Shown: positions 44,185-53,110 of the stretch, piece by piece
Layout of the letters: the number at the start of each line of letters is the position of its first letter
Numbering within the stretch: the stretch's first letter is position 1
Source: CAWUFC02 sp963921335
GTDB lineage: Bacteria; Pseudomonadota; Gammaproteobacteria; Pseudomonadales; Halieaceae
DNA: 64,000 bases
Reading direction: 5' to 3'
Assembly: GCA_963921335.3 (NCBI GenBank)
Contig: CAWUFC020000002.1
Span: forward strand, 496,001-560,000
Position numbers and translations under genes: made by a program
Notes under the pieces: generated by a model
Database searches by the model: none
Told to the model about the DNA's origin: nothing
Seen by the model: the letters and a program-made list of their open reading frames with translations, nothing else

Positions 44185-45837
44185 GCGCGGCGCTGCTCTC
44201 GTCGCGTTTGGCCCGGAACTCGCTTTGCTCGCTCCAATTTGGCCAGTGCCGGCTGGTGGCCAGGGCGCGACCAATATCCAGGTGCAGTTTGACGTTCTCT
44301 GCCGCTCCGGACAGGTCCCAGTCGGGTGAATATTCGTCTGAGGGCTTGTGATAATCGTTGGCGGTATAGTCATCCAATCGGTTCTGAACCCAAATTTTGC
44401 CGTGCTCACGGCTGGCATTGGAACGCGTGGTATACAGCGCCGGCACACCACCTTGGCAAAATTAAAGTGATCGGAGCGGTAGTAGTATCCTTTCTCGGGC
44501 GAGGGCTCCTGCACGATCATGCGATCTTGTGCCTCTGCCGCATCTGCCAGATAGCTGTCTAACTCGCTATTACCCAGACCGACCACTGCCACCTCCGTGG
44601 TGGGCCCGTCAAGATTACCGTAGAGGTTGTCCATATTGAGGTTGGCCACCGTGGTTTCCAGGGGGTATAGGGGGTTCTCCGCATACCACTGGGAACCCAG
44701 CAAGCCAGACTCTTCAGCGGTTACCGCCAGCAGCAATATGGAACGCTGGGGCGCGGGCCCCTTCAAATACTGACGACCCAGACCGATCAGCGCGGCAGTG
44801 CCAGTGGCGTTGTCGCTGGCCCCGTTATAAATATTGTCGCCTTCCTGGTCAGGGCGAACACCCATATGATCCCAGTGCGCAGTGTGTACGATGTGCTCCT
44901 GCGGATGGATAGTGCCGGGGATGCGAGCCACAACGTTGTGGCTTTCAGCACTTTGCAGGGCGTTCTCCATGGTGACAGAGAAGGTCAGGTCACCCATGGG
45001 CACGGCTCTAAAGCCCGGCTTGGTGGCTTCGGCCTTGAGGGTCTCATAGTCCAGCCCCGCAGCCTTCAGCAATTCGGAGGCAGCGCCCATCGAGATCCAG
45101 CCTTCCACTTCTGCCCTGCCCAAGTTCTTGTCGTCTGCGGTCAGGCCAATGCGAGGACTGGGCCCACCAATCACTGCCCATGGATAGCCCGCCGCCCCGT
45201 TTTCATGAATCACCAGAAGGGCCGCGGCGCCCTGACGGGCCGCCTCTTCATACTTGTATACCCAACGGCCGTAATAGGTCATGGTATTACCGTTGAACAG
45301 CTCGGGATCCTGACTGTGATAGCCGGGGTCGTTCACCAGCACCAGAACCGTCTTACCCGTCATGTCCATCCCTTCAAAGTCGTTCCAGCCCCGCTCTGGA
45401 GCCACGATGCCGTAGCCTCCAAAGACCATCGGCGAATCTTTCACCACCACCTGCTCAATCTGCTGCTTGGTTTGCGTATTCACATCGGTCGTAAAACCCA
45501 GCTCGCGCTCGATACCAGTGCCACTCACGGTGATCGGCCCGGGTTTCGCATCTACCGTAGTAATGGGCACCATTTGAGTCCAACTGTCGCCGTTGCCAGG
45601 CTGCAGGCCCAGCGCCTTGAACTGCTCAATCAGGTAGGCCACGGTTTTACGACCGCCGGGCGTACCCGGAGCGCGCCCCTCAAAGGAGTCGTCCGCCAGC
45701 ACCGCCACATGCTCGTGCAAATCTGCTTCGAGTTCGGACACCGTCTGATCTACAACTGGCGCGACAGGCGCTGACGCTTCCTGCTCGGGCTTTGTGCAGG
45801 CCGACAGGGTCAGGCACAAGACCACTGGACGATACAT
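44174..45837 (-). CDS. M28 family metallopeptidase lipoprotein, frameshifted near the 3' end
   Basis: Zinc aminopeptidase. The signal MYRPVVLCLTLSACTKPEQ has lipobox LSAC. A PA-like insert lies between residues 90 and 290. Metal ligands: HTAHWDHMG, NGASDNATG, TAEESGLLGS, NLNMDN and YRSDHFNFAK. After HFNFAK (about residue 462) the frame is lost; the other frame continues correctly as VPALYTTRSNASREHGK to NDYHKPSDEYSPDW and the natural stop at 44174. One extra G at the GG of 44451-44452 (CC on the plus strand) restores FAKGGVPALYT and a 554-residue protein. AAAGGAG precedes the ATG. It likely supplies amino acids and peptides to the adjacent importers. Confidence 0.9.
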
Positions 45838-45934
45838 AGCGGGCTCCTTTGATTATTCTGGTTTCGGGCGATTGCCCGTGAGACGAACAGAGTTTACTCT
45901 CCCTCAATAATTGATAACAAGATAAGGCATATCC

Positions 45935-47479
45935 ATGTCGACTGCCGTTGCCGGCACCGCCGGGGAAACCTGGTTCGGCCACCCCAAGGGTCTGTTTGTG
46001 TGTTTCGCCACGGAAATGTGGGAGCGCTTCTCTTTCTACGGCATGAAATACCTGCTGCTGCTGTACCTGACCAAGTACCACCTGTTCACCGATGCCATGG
46101 GCCTGGACGTGCTGGGCAGCTATGCCGCCCTGGTTTATGCGATGCCGGTAATCGGCGGCTTGTTGGCAGACCGCTACCTGGGTATGAGAAAAGCGGTGGT
46201 GTTTGGCGGCATTCTGTTGGTCTGCGGACACCTGGGTATGGCTGTCGAAGGGGATGCAGCCCGCATCGTCGGGGACGGAATTGAGCGCGACGAAGGCGCC
46301 CTGCAGGTGTTCTATCTGTCACTGGCCCTGATCGTGATGGGCGTCGGCTTTCTCAAACCCAATATCTCTACCATTGTGGGCAAGCTTTACACCGACAATG
46401 ACCCGCGACGTGATTCCGGTTTTACCATCTTTTATATGGGCATCAATCTGGGGGCCTTCACTGCCGCCCTGCTCTGCGGTTACCTGGGGGAAACCTACGG
46501 CTGGGCGTACGGCTTTGGTGCCGCCGGCGTCGGCATGGTGATTGGCTTGATTACCTTTCTTCGCGGGCAAGGTCACCTGCACGGTTTGGCGGAACCCAGC
46601 GAACCGGCGTTGCTCACCGAGAAAATAGCCGGGGGGCTTAATCGGGAATGGCTGATCTATCTGGGCGGCCTGGCGGGCGTCGCAGCACTCTGGCAAATGC
46701 TGCAATACCATGCCGTGGTATCGCTGTCGCTAAACCTGCTATCACTGACCGTACTCGCCGGACTGGCCTGGTTTATCGCCACCCAGTGCAGCCCGACCGA
46801 GCGGGGCCAGATGAGCGCGCTGGTTGTATTGACCATTTCGTCAGTCGTGTTCTGGGCCCTGTTTGAGCAAAGCGCTACCTCGATGACCCTGTATGCAGAC
46901 CGGGTGATGAACCGCGAAATGTTTGGCATTGAGTTTACAGCCGCCCAGTTTGGCTCGCTGAATGCCCTGTTCATATTCACCCTCGCCCCTTTCTATGCAT
47001 TGCTGTGGACCAAGCTCGGTCAGTCTGGCCGGGAGCCCTCCACGCCGGTCAAGTTCGCCCTGGGTATTGCCCAGGCCGGACTGGGTTTCGGTGCCCTGGT
47101 GCTCGGCGCCAGCATGCCTGATGACAGCGGCAAGGTACTGGCAGTATGGATGGTGTTGGCCTACCTGCTGCACACGTCAGGAGAGCTGTGCCTATCGCCG
47201 GTTGGCCTGTCCGCGGTAACGAAACTGGCAGTACCCAGGGTGGTCGGCGTAATGATGGGCTCCTGGTTCCTTGCTACGGCCTATTCCGAGTTTGTGGCAG
47301 CCCAGATCGCCAAAATTGCCGCCGTTGAGACCGTGGGCGGACAAGTTACCGATATGGCGATGGCACTGGCGGGTTACACCGACCTGTTTGGTAAGTTAAT
47401 GTGGGTGGGGCTGGGCGTTGCGCTGCTGCTACTGATCGGATCTCCGTTACTGAAACGTATGATGCACGGAGTTCACTAA
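45935..47479 (+). CDS. POT family proton-dependent peptide transporter
   Basis: A 514-residue MFS protein importing di- and tripeptides. The PTR2 signature is visible: ETWFGHPKGLFVCFATEMWERFSFYGMKYLL with the conserved ExxERF motif, then GGLLADRYLGMRKAVVFGG, FLKPNISTIVGKLY and the FYMGINLGAF motif. The C-terminal half has GELCLSPVGLSAVTKLAP-like SGELCLSPVGLSAVTKLAV. About 14 helices. It is divergent from the M28 peptidase, sharing a 97-bp control region. Confidence 0.95.
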   Translation: MSTAVAGTAGETWFGHPKGLFVCFATEMWERFSFYGMKYLLLLYLTKYHLFTDAMGLDVLGSYAALVYAMPVIGGLLADRYLGMRKAVVFGGILLVCGHLGMAVEGDAARIVGDGIERDEGALQVFYLSLALIVMGVGFLKPNISTIVGKLYTDNDPRRDSGFTIFYMGINLGAFTAALLCGYLGETYGWAYGFGAAGVGMVIGLITFLRGQGHLHGLAEPSEPALLTEKIAGGLNREWLIYLGGLAGVAALWQMLQYHAVVSLSLNLLSLTVLAGLAWFIATQCSPTERGQMSALVVLTISSVVFWALFEQSATSMTLYADRVMNREMFGIEFTAAQFGSLNALFIFTLAPFYALLWTKLGQSGREPSTPVKFALGIAQAGLGFGALVLGASMPDDSGKVLAVWMVLAYLLHTSGELCLSPVGLSAVTKLAVPRVVGVMMGSWFLATAYSEFVAAQIAKIAAVETVGGQVTDMAMALAGYTDLFGKLMWVGLGVALLLLIGSPLLKRMMHGVH

Positions 47480-47498
47480 AAACTGAATGGAGCCTTCC

Positions 47499-48719
47499 AT
47501 GAACGATCGCGAATTTGACATTGTGTTGCTGGGAGCCAGCGGCTTCACCGGCAGACTGGTAGCAGAGTATCTGCTGGCCACTTACGACGAATCACTGCGC
47601 TGGGCGATGGCGGGCCGCAACCAGGGCAAGCTTGAGGCCGTGGCCGAAGAGCTTGGGGCCGCAGGACAAATACCCATCCTGGTCGCCGACACCAATGATC
47701 AGTCGGCACTGGACGAGTTGGCTGGAAAAACCCGCGTGATCTGCACCACCGTTGGCCCCTATGCCCTGTATGGCAGCGGCGTCGTTGAAGCCTGTGTTAA
47801 ATCCGGCACCCACTACTGCGACCTTACCGGTGAAGTACAGTGGATGCGGCGCATGATCGACACCTGGCAGTCTGACGCAGAAGCCAGTGGCGCTCGCATC
47901 GTGCATACCTGCGGTTTTGACAGTATTCCCTCCGACCTCGGGGTTCTGTTTTTGCAAAATGCCATGAAGAAGGCCCATGGGGTTGCGGCACAGCAGGTGA
48001 AATACCGTGCCGCAGGTTTTGCCGGCGGTTTCAGCGGCGGCACCATCTACAGCATGATCAATATGATGGAGGAGATGCAAAAAGACCCCAGCCTGCGCAA
48101 AGTCATGGGCGATCCTTATGCACTGAATCCGGCGGGGTCGCACAAGGGCGATGACAAGCCCGACCAGCTTGGTGCCATTTATGATGAAGACTTCGATCGC
48201 TGGACACTGCCTTTTGTGATGGCAGCCATTAACACCCGGGTGGTTCGTCGCAGCAACGCGCTGATGGGCAATGCCTATGGTGAAGATTTCCGCTACGACG
48301 AGGCTACCCTGGCAGGCGAGAGCCAAGGTGCCCTGTCGAGTAAACTGGCGGCAGGGGCCATGACCGGCGGCACCGCAGTTCTGGCGATACCGCCCCTTCG
48401 AGCCGTCGCCAAGTTGTTCCTGCCCAAACCTGGAGAGGGTCCGGATCAAGAGGCCCGCGAGAAAGGCTACTTTGATATTCTGCTGCACGGCAAACACCCC
48501 ACCGACAGTAACAAGGATATGCGTGCGCAGGTGACTGGCGATCGCGACCCTGGCTATGGTTCCACCTCTAAAATGCTCGCGGAAAGTGCGGTCTGCCTTG
48601 CCTACGATGATTTGGATGTGGGCGGTGGCTTTTGGACGCCCGCCTCTGCCATGGGTCAGACCCTGATTGACCGACTGGTCGAGAGTGCCGGGCTTACCTT
48701 TGGGGTAGTCGAGCACTGA
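47499..48719 (+). CDS. Saccharopine dehydrogenase-like / trans-acting enoyl reductase family protein
   Basis: A 406-residue protein with an N-terminal NAD(P)-binding Rossmann fold (IVLLGASGFTGRLVAEYLL). It also has GPYALYGSGVVEACVKSGTHYCDLTGE and GFDSIPSDLGVLF, matching the family of mycobacterial Rv2953-type enoyl reductases and eukaryotic SCCPDH proteins. The substrate is probably a lipid (inference). The ATG at 47499 has GGAG seven bases upstream. The next gene overlaps its stop by one base. Confidence 0.88.
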   Translation: MNDREFDIVLLGASGFTGRLVAEYLLATYDESLRWAMAGRNQGKLEAVAEELGAAGQIPILVADTNDQSALDELAGKTRVICTTVGPYALYGSGVVEACVKSGTHYCDLTGEVQWMRRMIDTWQSDAEASGARIVHTCGFDSIPSDLGVLFLQNAMKKAHGVAAQQVKYRAAGFAGGFSGGTIYSMINMMEEMQKDPSLRKVMGDPYALNPAGSHKGDDKPDQLGAIYDEDFDRWTLPFVMAAINTRVVRRSNALMGNAYGEDFRYDEATLAGESQGALSSKLAAGAMTGGTAVLAIPPLRAVAKLFLPKPGEGPDQEAREKGYFDILLHGKHPTDSNKDMRAQVTGDRDPGYGSTSKMLAESAVCLAYDDLDVGGGFWTPASAMGQTLIDRLVESAGLTFGVVEH

Positions 48720-49513
48720 TGCGCACTCTGGCGACGGCACTGTGCCTTGCCCTGGCATTCAGCGCGATGTCAGTGCGGGCCAACGAGGACGAATGGCAGT
48801 TCACCCTGCTGTTCCCAATGGTGTGGGCTCCCGATGTAAAAGGCGATATCGACTTTGGTGGCGACAACATCAATGTCGATACCCCATTTGAAGACAAGAT
48901 TGAAAACCTCGACCTCGGCCTGATTGGCGAGTTTTATGCCGAGAAAGGCCATATCATCCTGGGCGCGCGCCTGAACTATCTGCGCAGCAAGGATGACACC
49001 ACAACCGAGGGCATCTCGATACCGGGCGGGCCCACTCTTGTGTCTCCACATCGACTCGAAACAGTGACCGAAGAAGGCACGTTCGACGTTCTGGCAGGCT
49101 ATAAAGTCACCGATTCGAAGACCAATCGAGTATACATTTATGGCGGCGTACGCCGCTTTGGGCAGAGCCTGGAGCTGGATATAGAAGCCCTTGAAGACGA
49201 CGGGCTGGGCTTCAACGGCAAGTACAAGCTGATCGACGATTGGTATGACGATGCCATTCTCGGTGCCAGCTGGAACCACCACTTCAACCAGCGCTGGTCT
49301 GTCGGCTTAGGCGGCGACCTGGGAGTAGCAGGCGACAGCGACGAGAACTACTTTCTGAACTTTCGCGTGGGCTACAGCTTCAGCGAGCTCAACAACATTT
49401 GGTTTGGGTATCGAGGTTCGCGCATTGCCCTGACTACCGGCAGCGGCCTGGATAAAGTCAAAACCGACTTCAAGCAGCACGGCCCCACAGTGGGCTGGGC
49501 GTTTACCTTTTAA
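48719..49513 (+). CDS. Outer-membrane beta-barrel protein, unknown function
   Basis: A 264-residue protein with a signal peptide (MRTLATALCLALAFSAMSVRA) and alternating polar/aromatic strands ending in GPTVGWAFTF, with the C-terminal Phe of outer-membrane barrels. Segments such as FPMVWAPDVKGDIDFGGDNINVDTPF-type starts and GVRRFGQSLELD resemble OmpA-like 8 to 12-strand barrels. Its ATG shares a base with the stop of the enoyl-reductase-like gene, so the two are co-translated. Confidence 0.82.
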   Translation: MRTLATALCLALAFSAMSVRANEDEWQFTLLFPMVWAPDVKGDIDFGGDNINVDTPFEDKIENLDLGLIGEFYAEKGHIILGARLNYLRSKDDTTTEGISIPGGPTLVSPHRLETVTEEGTFDVLAGYKVTDSKTNRVYIYGGVRRFGQSLELDIEALEDDGLGFNGKYKLIDDWYDDAILGASWNHHFNQRWSVGLGGDLGVAGDSDENYFLNFRVGYSFSELNNIWFGYRGSRIALTTGSGLDKVKTDFKQHGPTVGWAFTF

Positions 49514-49565
49514 GCCCCCGTTAGTCTGAGCGGGTCACGAAATAATCAAGGCACCACGATTTCAG

Positions 49566-49594
49566 TTGTATTGACACTGATAATGTCAATACAA
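49566..49594. promoter_or_regulatory. Strong operator-like palindrome over a promoter, before the GST gene
   Basis: TTGTATTGACA-N7-TGTCAATACAA: 11-base perfect arms. The left arm contains a consensus -35 TTGACA (49571-49576), with AATGAT 16 bases further (49593-49598) as -10. A repressor, perhaps of the TetR type, bound here would block the promoter of the GST gene at 49635. Confidence 0.55.
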
Positions 49595-49634
49595 TGATCG
49601 CTCGGATTAACTGGCTTTGGGGAACCGCCAAACT

Positions 49635-50753
49635 ATGAAACCGGTAACTCTGTACGGCATGATGGTGTCGGGTAACACGGCACGTGCGCGAAGTTATCTA
49701 ATCAAAGCGGGCATTCCTTTCCAGGACTGCGGCCCCAACACAGAGCACTATTTTAATAACGTGGTTCCCCTTGCCGGTGGTATACGTACCATGCCGACCA
49801 TGGAGTTTGCCGACGGCGGCGTTATCCGCGACGGTGCTGCCATTATCGAGCATTTCGAAAGAGAATCGGGCTATGCGTTCTCGCCCCCAACGCCCAAACA
49901 ACGCTTCTTCAGCAGACTATTCGATGTCATAGGCGCAGAAGGTTTCATGCGCCCAGGCATGCACTATCGCTGGAATTTTGAGGAAGAGAACGGCGACTTC
50001 CTCCTGTTTCAAACCATGCAATTAATGCCACCGAATGAGTTCGGAGCGGAACTAGCTGTGAAATCCCAGGGTCGCATGCGCAAAGCCACAAAAAGCTTGG
50101 GTGTCTACCCCGAGACCTACAGCATCATCGAACAGCTCTACGACGAGCAGCTTGCGGCCCTTGACGCTCATTTCAAGCTGCACCCCTATTTGCTGGGCGG
50201 TCGCCCCTGCATCGGGGACTTTGGCCTGATGATTATGCTGTTCCCACACCTGGGACGGGATCCCAAACCTCTCTCCATCATGCATAAGAAGGGTTTGAAC
50301 GTATTGCGCTGGACCGAGCGCATGAATCGCCTTGGCGGTGATTTTGATGGCTTTGAGCGCAAAGACGAAAGTTATCTTGAGAACGACGAAATACCCACCA
50401 CACTGAGCGATCTGATGAGCGTTATGGCGCAGGACTTTGTACCGGAAACGCTGGCAGCGGCAGACACGATCAATAGCTGGCTCTCAGAACAGGGCCATAT
50501 TGAAGCGGGTACGCCCTACCCTCGCTCGGTGGGATTCACGGAGTTTCAGGTCCGAGATACGCCTATTAGCGCCATCGCCCAACCCTATCGATTTTATCTT
50601 CTTCAACGCGTGCATGATGAATATGCCGCGATGAACAAAGAAACCAAACAGGAAGTCGAGGCAATACTGGATTTGTGCAATATGAGAGCCTTGCTAGATG
50701 CAAAGCTCAGCCGTGAAATTGGTCGTAAAGACAATCAGGAAGTCTGGATATAG
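49635..50753 (+). CDS. Glutathione S-transferase family protein
   Basis: A 372-residue protein with an N-terminal thioredoxin-like domain (VTLYGMMVSGNTARARSYLIKAG, GIRTMPTMEF with the cis-Pro, DGAAIIEHFE) and a longer than usual C-terminal helical domain (LDAHFKLHPYLLGGRPCIGDFGLMIML with the Asp of the N-capping box). Detoxification or an unusual transferase role. The ATG at 49635 was chosen over an in-frame TTG at 49617. A palindromic operator lies 40 bases upstream, so it is likely inducible. Confidence 0.85.
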   Translation: MKPVTLYGMMVSGNTARARSYLIKAGIPFQDCGPNTEHYFNNVVPLAGGIRTMPTMEFADGGVIRDGAAIIEHFERESGYAFSPPTPKQRFFSRLFDVIGAEGFMRPGMHYRWNFEEENGDFLLFQTMQLMPPNEFGAELAVKSQGRMRKATKSLGVYPETYSIIEQLYDEQLAALDAHFKLHPYLLGGRPCIGDFGLMIMLFPHLGRDPKPLSIMHKKGLNVLRWTERMNRLGGDFDGFERKDESYLENDEIPTTLSDLMSVMAQDFVPETLAAADTINSWLSEQGHIEAGTPYPRSVGFTEFQVRDTPISAIAQPYRFYLLQRVHDEYAAMNKETKQEVEAILDLCNMRALLDAKLSREIGRKDNQEVWI

Positions 50754-50770
50754 CGGCGGACGCCCATCAC

Positions 50771-51202
50771 TTATTCTGTGGTAATACCCGCCACATCTGC
50801 GAAGGTAACGTCCAGGGCCTCACAGATCATATTGAAATATCCCGCCTCCGCGTGAGCGACCTTGTCGTCTGCACGTAAGACTTCAATGAGCGCCTGCACC
50901 AGAAGGACACGATGCTCCCTGGGCATCTTCGGTCCAATACGTGCGACATATTTTTCCAAAGGTGCGGTCTCATAGTTGGCTGATTTGGACGCGATACGAA
51001 CCTCAGAAGTACTGACCTCTTCATCCAGATACTCCTTAAGTACTTTTTGCACCGTTTCAACTTCAGCCGCGTCTGTATAGGCATCCACATCGGTAGCGCG
51101 CGCCAAAACCATCAGCAGAAGCTCGCGATAGACTTCGGGGCCAAGTTCTTCCTGATCTCCGCCAAAGAGTTTACGAATGCTAAGAAAGTCAGAAAACGCC
51201 AT
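50771..51202 (-). CDS. TerB family tellurite-resistance-type protein
   Basis: A 143-residue all-helical protein of the TerB/DjlA-like family: LLLMVLARATDVDAYTDAAEVETVQKVL and LLVQALIEVLRADDKVAHAEAGYFNMICEALDV show the two pseudo-repeats with acidic metal-binding residues. A general stress or metal-sensing role is assumed for the family. It is convergent with the long GST gene. A single gene without other ter genes, so tellurite resistance is not implied. Confidence 0.86.
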   Translation of the reverse strand: MAFSDFLSIRKLFGGDQEELGPEVYRELLLMVLARATDVDAYTDAAEVETVQKVLKEYLDEEVSTSEVRIASKSANYETAPLEKYVARIGPKMPREHRVLLVQALIEVLRADDKVAHAEAGYFNMICEALDVTFADVAGITTE

Positions 51203-51291
51203 GTGTTGTATCTCTTAATCGATGTAAGTATCAGAGAGCCAAGTTTAGCGCGAATACCGGATCAGATTCGAGCACTAAACCATGACTCTGT

Positions 51292-51906
51292 CTATGCCGA
51301 GAATGCCTTCGCACAGGCCGGACGTGCCAACAGCCTGTCGGCGTAGGCGCTGAGCTTGGGGAATGCCTCATCGGTGACAATACCCAGACGCTTGGACATG
51401 ATGCAGGCGTGCCCCAACATGGTATCCGCGGCCGAGAATTCACCAATGAGATACTCACGCCCGTCGGACATGGCCTCCTCCACTGGCCCCCAGGACTTGG
51501 CCAGCAATCTCTGCGCCTGCTCGCGCACCGTGGCATCCTGGCGCTCCGGTGGCAGCAGCAGAGTGTGGGCCACAATGGTGTTGATCGGCGGCATCACCAT
51601 GCCCTCGCAATAATGAAACCACTGCAGGTATTCCGCAAAGCGGGGATCATCGGCGCCGGGTTTGAGGCCACCATTTTTGTGGCGCTCAAGAATGTAATCC
51701 GCTATCGCGCCGGATTCAAAAATGCTGATCTCACCATCATCCAGCACAGGCACCCTGCCGAGCGGGTGGCGAGAGCGATGCTCGTCAGACTTCAAATCCT
51801 TTGGATGAAAATCCATACGGTTCAGCTCATAGTCAAGGCCGAGCTCTTCCAACAACCAGAGACTGCGGCTGGCTCGTGAGTTGGGGGCAAAGTGCAATTT
51901 CAACAT
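51292..51906 (-). CDS. Glutathione S-transferase
   Basis: A 204-residue canonical GST. N-terminal thioredoxin-like domain with NSRASRSLWLLEELGLDYEL, GRVPVLDDGE (cis-Pro) and FESGAIADYILER; C-terminal helical domain with GEFSAADTMLGHA. The length is standard. GAGGA lies upstream of the ATG. Substrate unknown. Confidence 0.92.
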   Translation of the reverse strand: MLKLHFAPNSRASRSLWLLEELGLDYELNRMDFHPKDLKSDEHRSRHPLGRVPVLDDGEISIFESGAIADYILERHKNGGLKPGADDPRFAEYLQWFHYCEGMVMPPINTIVAHTLLLPPERQDATVREQAQRLLAKSWGPVEEAMSDGREYLIGEFSAADTMLGHACIMSKRLGIVTDEAFPKLSAYADRLLARPACAKAFSA

Positions 51907-51966
51907 GTTGTCTGGTTCCTCAATAAAAATTGGCGGCCCTGCTGGCCTTTCCGTTTAAAAGTCGTA

Positions 51967-52623
51967 CTAGCGCCTGCTTTCGCTGTCAGGCATTTCTGAC
52001 CTTGCGCCCCACATCCATTCCCTGACTCTCGGTATGAACAAGGGCAATATGAATAGCGCCACTAGAATACCTCCAATACCCAGAGATTGTGCAAGACTAA
52101 GATCTAGGACCGCGGTACCCAAAAAAGCATAGGGTGCAGCACGAATGGGGGCGGCTAAAGCTATGGCCAGCGCAAATTGGCCGGCCCTTATGCCAACGAT
52201 TCCCGCTGCCAGATGCACCGGTGTGATAATCCCCACAGGGTGCGCCGTGATAGCAAATATCGCGACCACGCCCATGCGTTGCACTCTCTCCATCACGGTG
52301 CTGTATTGGTGATCAAATCGACGTTCGACCCAATCCGAGCCCAGCATTCTCGCCAGGTAGAAAAGCACCATGGCTGAGGCAAGCAGTCCAATACTGCCCC
52401 AGATAATGCCACCCACCACACCAAAGGCCAGACCGCCGAGAATGAAGACAAGATGGGAGGATAAGCCGATGAAGAGGCGGAATACGACCAGCAGTATATA
52501 GACTGCAGGTCCCAGCCAACCCAGCCCCTGGACCCAAAGGCGAAATTGCTCCAGCCCTTCAACCGAGAAAGCAATGCCGAGCTGCTCCTTGGCGCTGGAA
52601 CCCAAAAAGTAAGCGAGCGTCAA
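51967..52623 (-). CDS. TVP38/TMEM64 (VTT domain) membrane protein, start uncertain
   Basis: A polytopic membrane protein of the DedA/VTT group: VFRLFIGLSSHLVFILGGLAFGVVGGIIWGSIGLLAS, GSDWVERRF and HPVGIITPVHLAAGIVGIRAGQFALA. It may act in lipid transport or membrane homeostasis. Given start: TTG at 52623. However, the frame stays open upstream and gives SPRRRRIALVLIFLTLAYF, a natural first membrane helix, without any ATG, GTG or TTG; a CTG at 52665 has AGGGGA six bases upstream and may be the real start. Confidence 0.85.
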   Translation of the reverse strand: MTLAYFLGSSAKEQLGIAFSVEGLEQFRLWVQGLGWLGPAVYILLVVFRLFIGLSSHLVFILGGLAFGVVGGIIWGSIGLLASAMVLFYLARMLGSDWVERRFDHQYSTVMERVQRMGVVAIFAITAHPVGIITPVHLAAGIVGIRAGQFALAIALAAPIRAAPYAFLGTAVLDLSLAQSLGIGGILVALFILPLFIPRVREWMWGARSEMPDSESRR

Positions 52624-52665
52624 AAAAATCAGAACCAGTGCGATACGGCGACGGCGTGGACTCAG

Positions 52666-52876
52666 TGTTCTATCCCCTGATGATATTTAGAGCAGCTGCC
52701 GATGCATTGCATCAACGGCTTACCTAAGGAGCAATATTGTCGACACTATAGTGCATCCAGCCCGTTTTGGCCGATGTTGCTTCCCCTTCAAGTTAACCTT
52801 GAAACGAAAGCTTAATGTGTCACGCATCTAGCGAGAATTCACAGAATACCATGCGACCCGAATGGACCGGCATGAA
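52666..52876. other. Intergenic stretch between the VTT protein and the tRNA gene
   Basis: About 210 bases, AT-richer than the surroundings. It includes the short palindrome GATGCATTGCATC. No gene, and no clear terminator for the tRNA, is seen. Confidence 0.5.
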
Positions 52877-52952
52877 TGGTGCCGGAAATAGGAATCGAAC
52901 TTACGACCTTCTCATTACGAATGAGCTGCTCTACCGACTGAGCTATTCCGGC
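52877..52952 (-). tRNA. tRNA-Thr (anticodon CGU)
   Basis: 76 nt with encoded CCA. Acceptor GCCGGAA/TTCCGGC pairs perfectly; D arm GCTC-AGTCGGTA-GAGC; anticodon loop TTCGTAA with CGT at 34-36; T loop TTCGATT. Close to E. coli thrW, including the G27-A43 mismatch. The T stem has one A52-C62 mismatch (GTAAG against CCTAT). Confidence 0.97.
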
Positions 52953-52969
52953 ATTTGATGAGGGCGGCA

Positions 52970-52998
52970 ATTCTAGCGGCGACTATACGCACAGGCAA
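52970..52998 (-). promoter_or_regulatory. Promoter of the tRNA-Thr gene
   Basis: On the minus strand TTGCCT (52993-52998), exact 17-base spacer, TAGAAT (52970-52975), 17 bases before the tRNA 5' end. Good sigma-70 match. Confidence 0.65.
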
Positions 52999-53110
52999 GT
53001 GACCCAGGTCTCATTGTGCATAATGACACTGGCAATAGCGCCCCATCAGGAGTAACTTTGCTAATAGAAACAATGGGGTGCAACAACTAACTGAGAGAGT
53101 GCTTCAGGCA

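Noticed and set aside
42031..45837. A single 1268-residue M28 peptidase plus substrate-binding fusion
   Set aside because: About 90 residues in the middle are out-of-frame translation of the peptidase C-terminus; the true end and the separate GTG/lipobox start of the second gene are both visible.
47592..48758. Long open frame of 388 codons on the minus strand
   Set aside because: It is antisense to the well-supported enoyl-reductase-like gene and its translation has no recognisable domain; this is a GC-codon shadow.
50771..51202. Tellurite resistance locus
   Set aside because: Only one TerB-like gene is present; no terA/C/D/E/Z partners are nearby.
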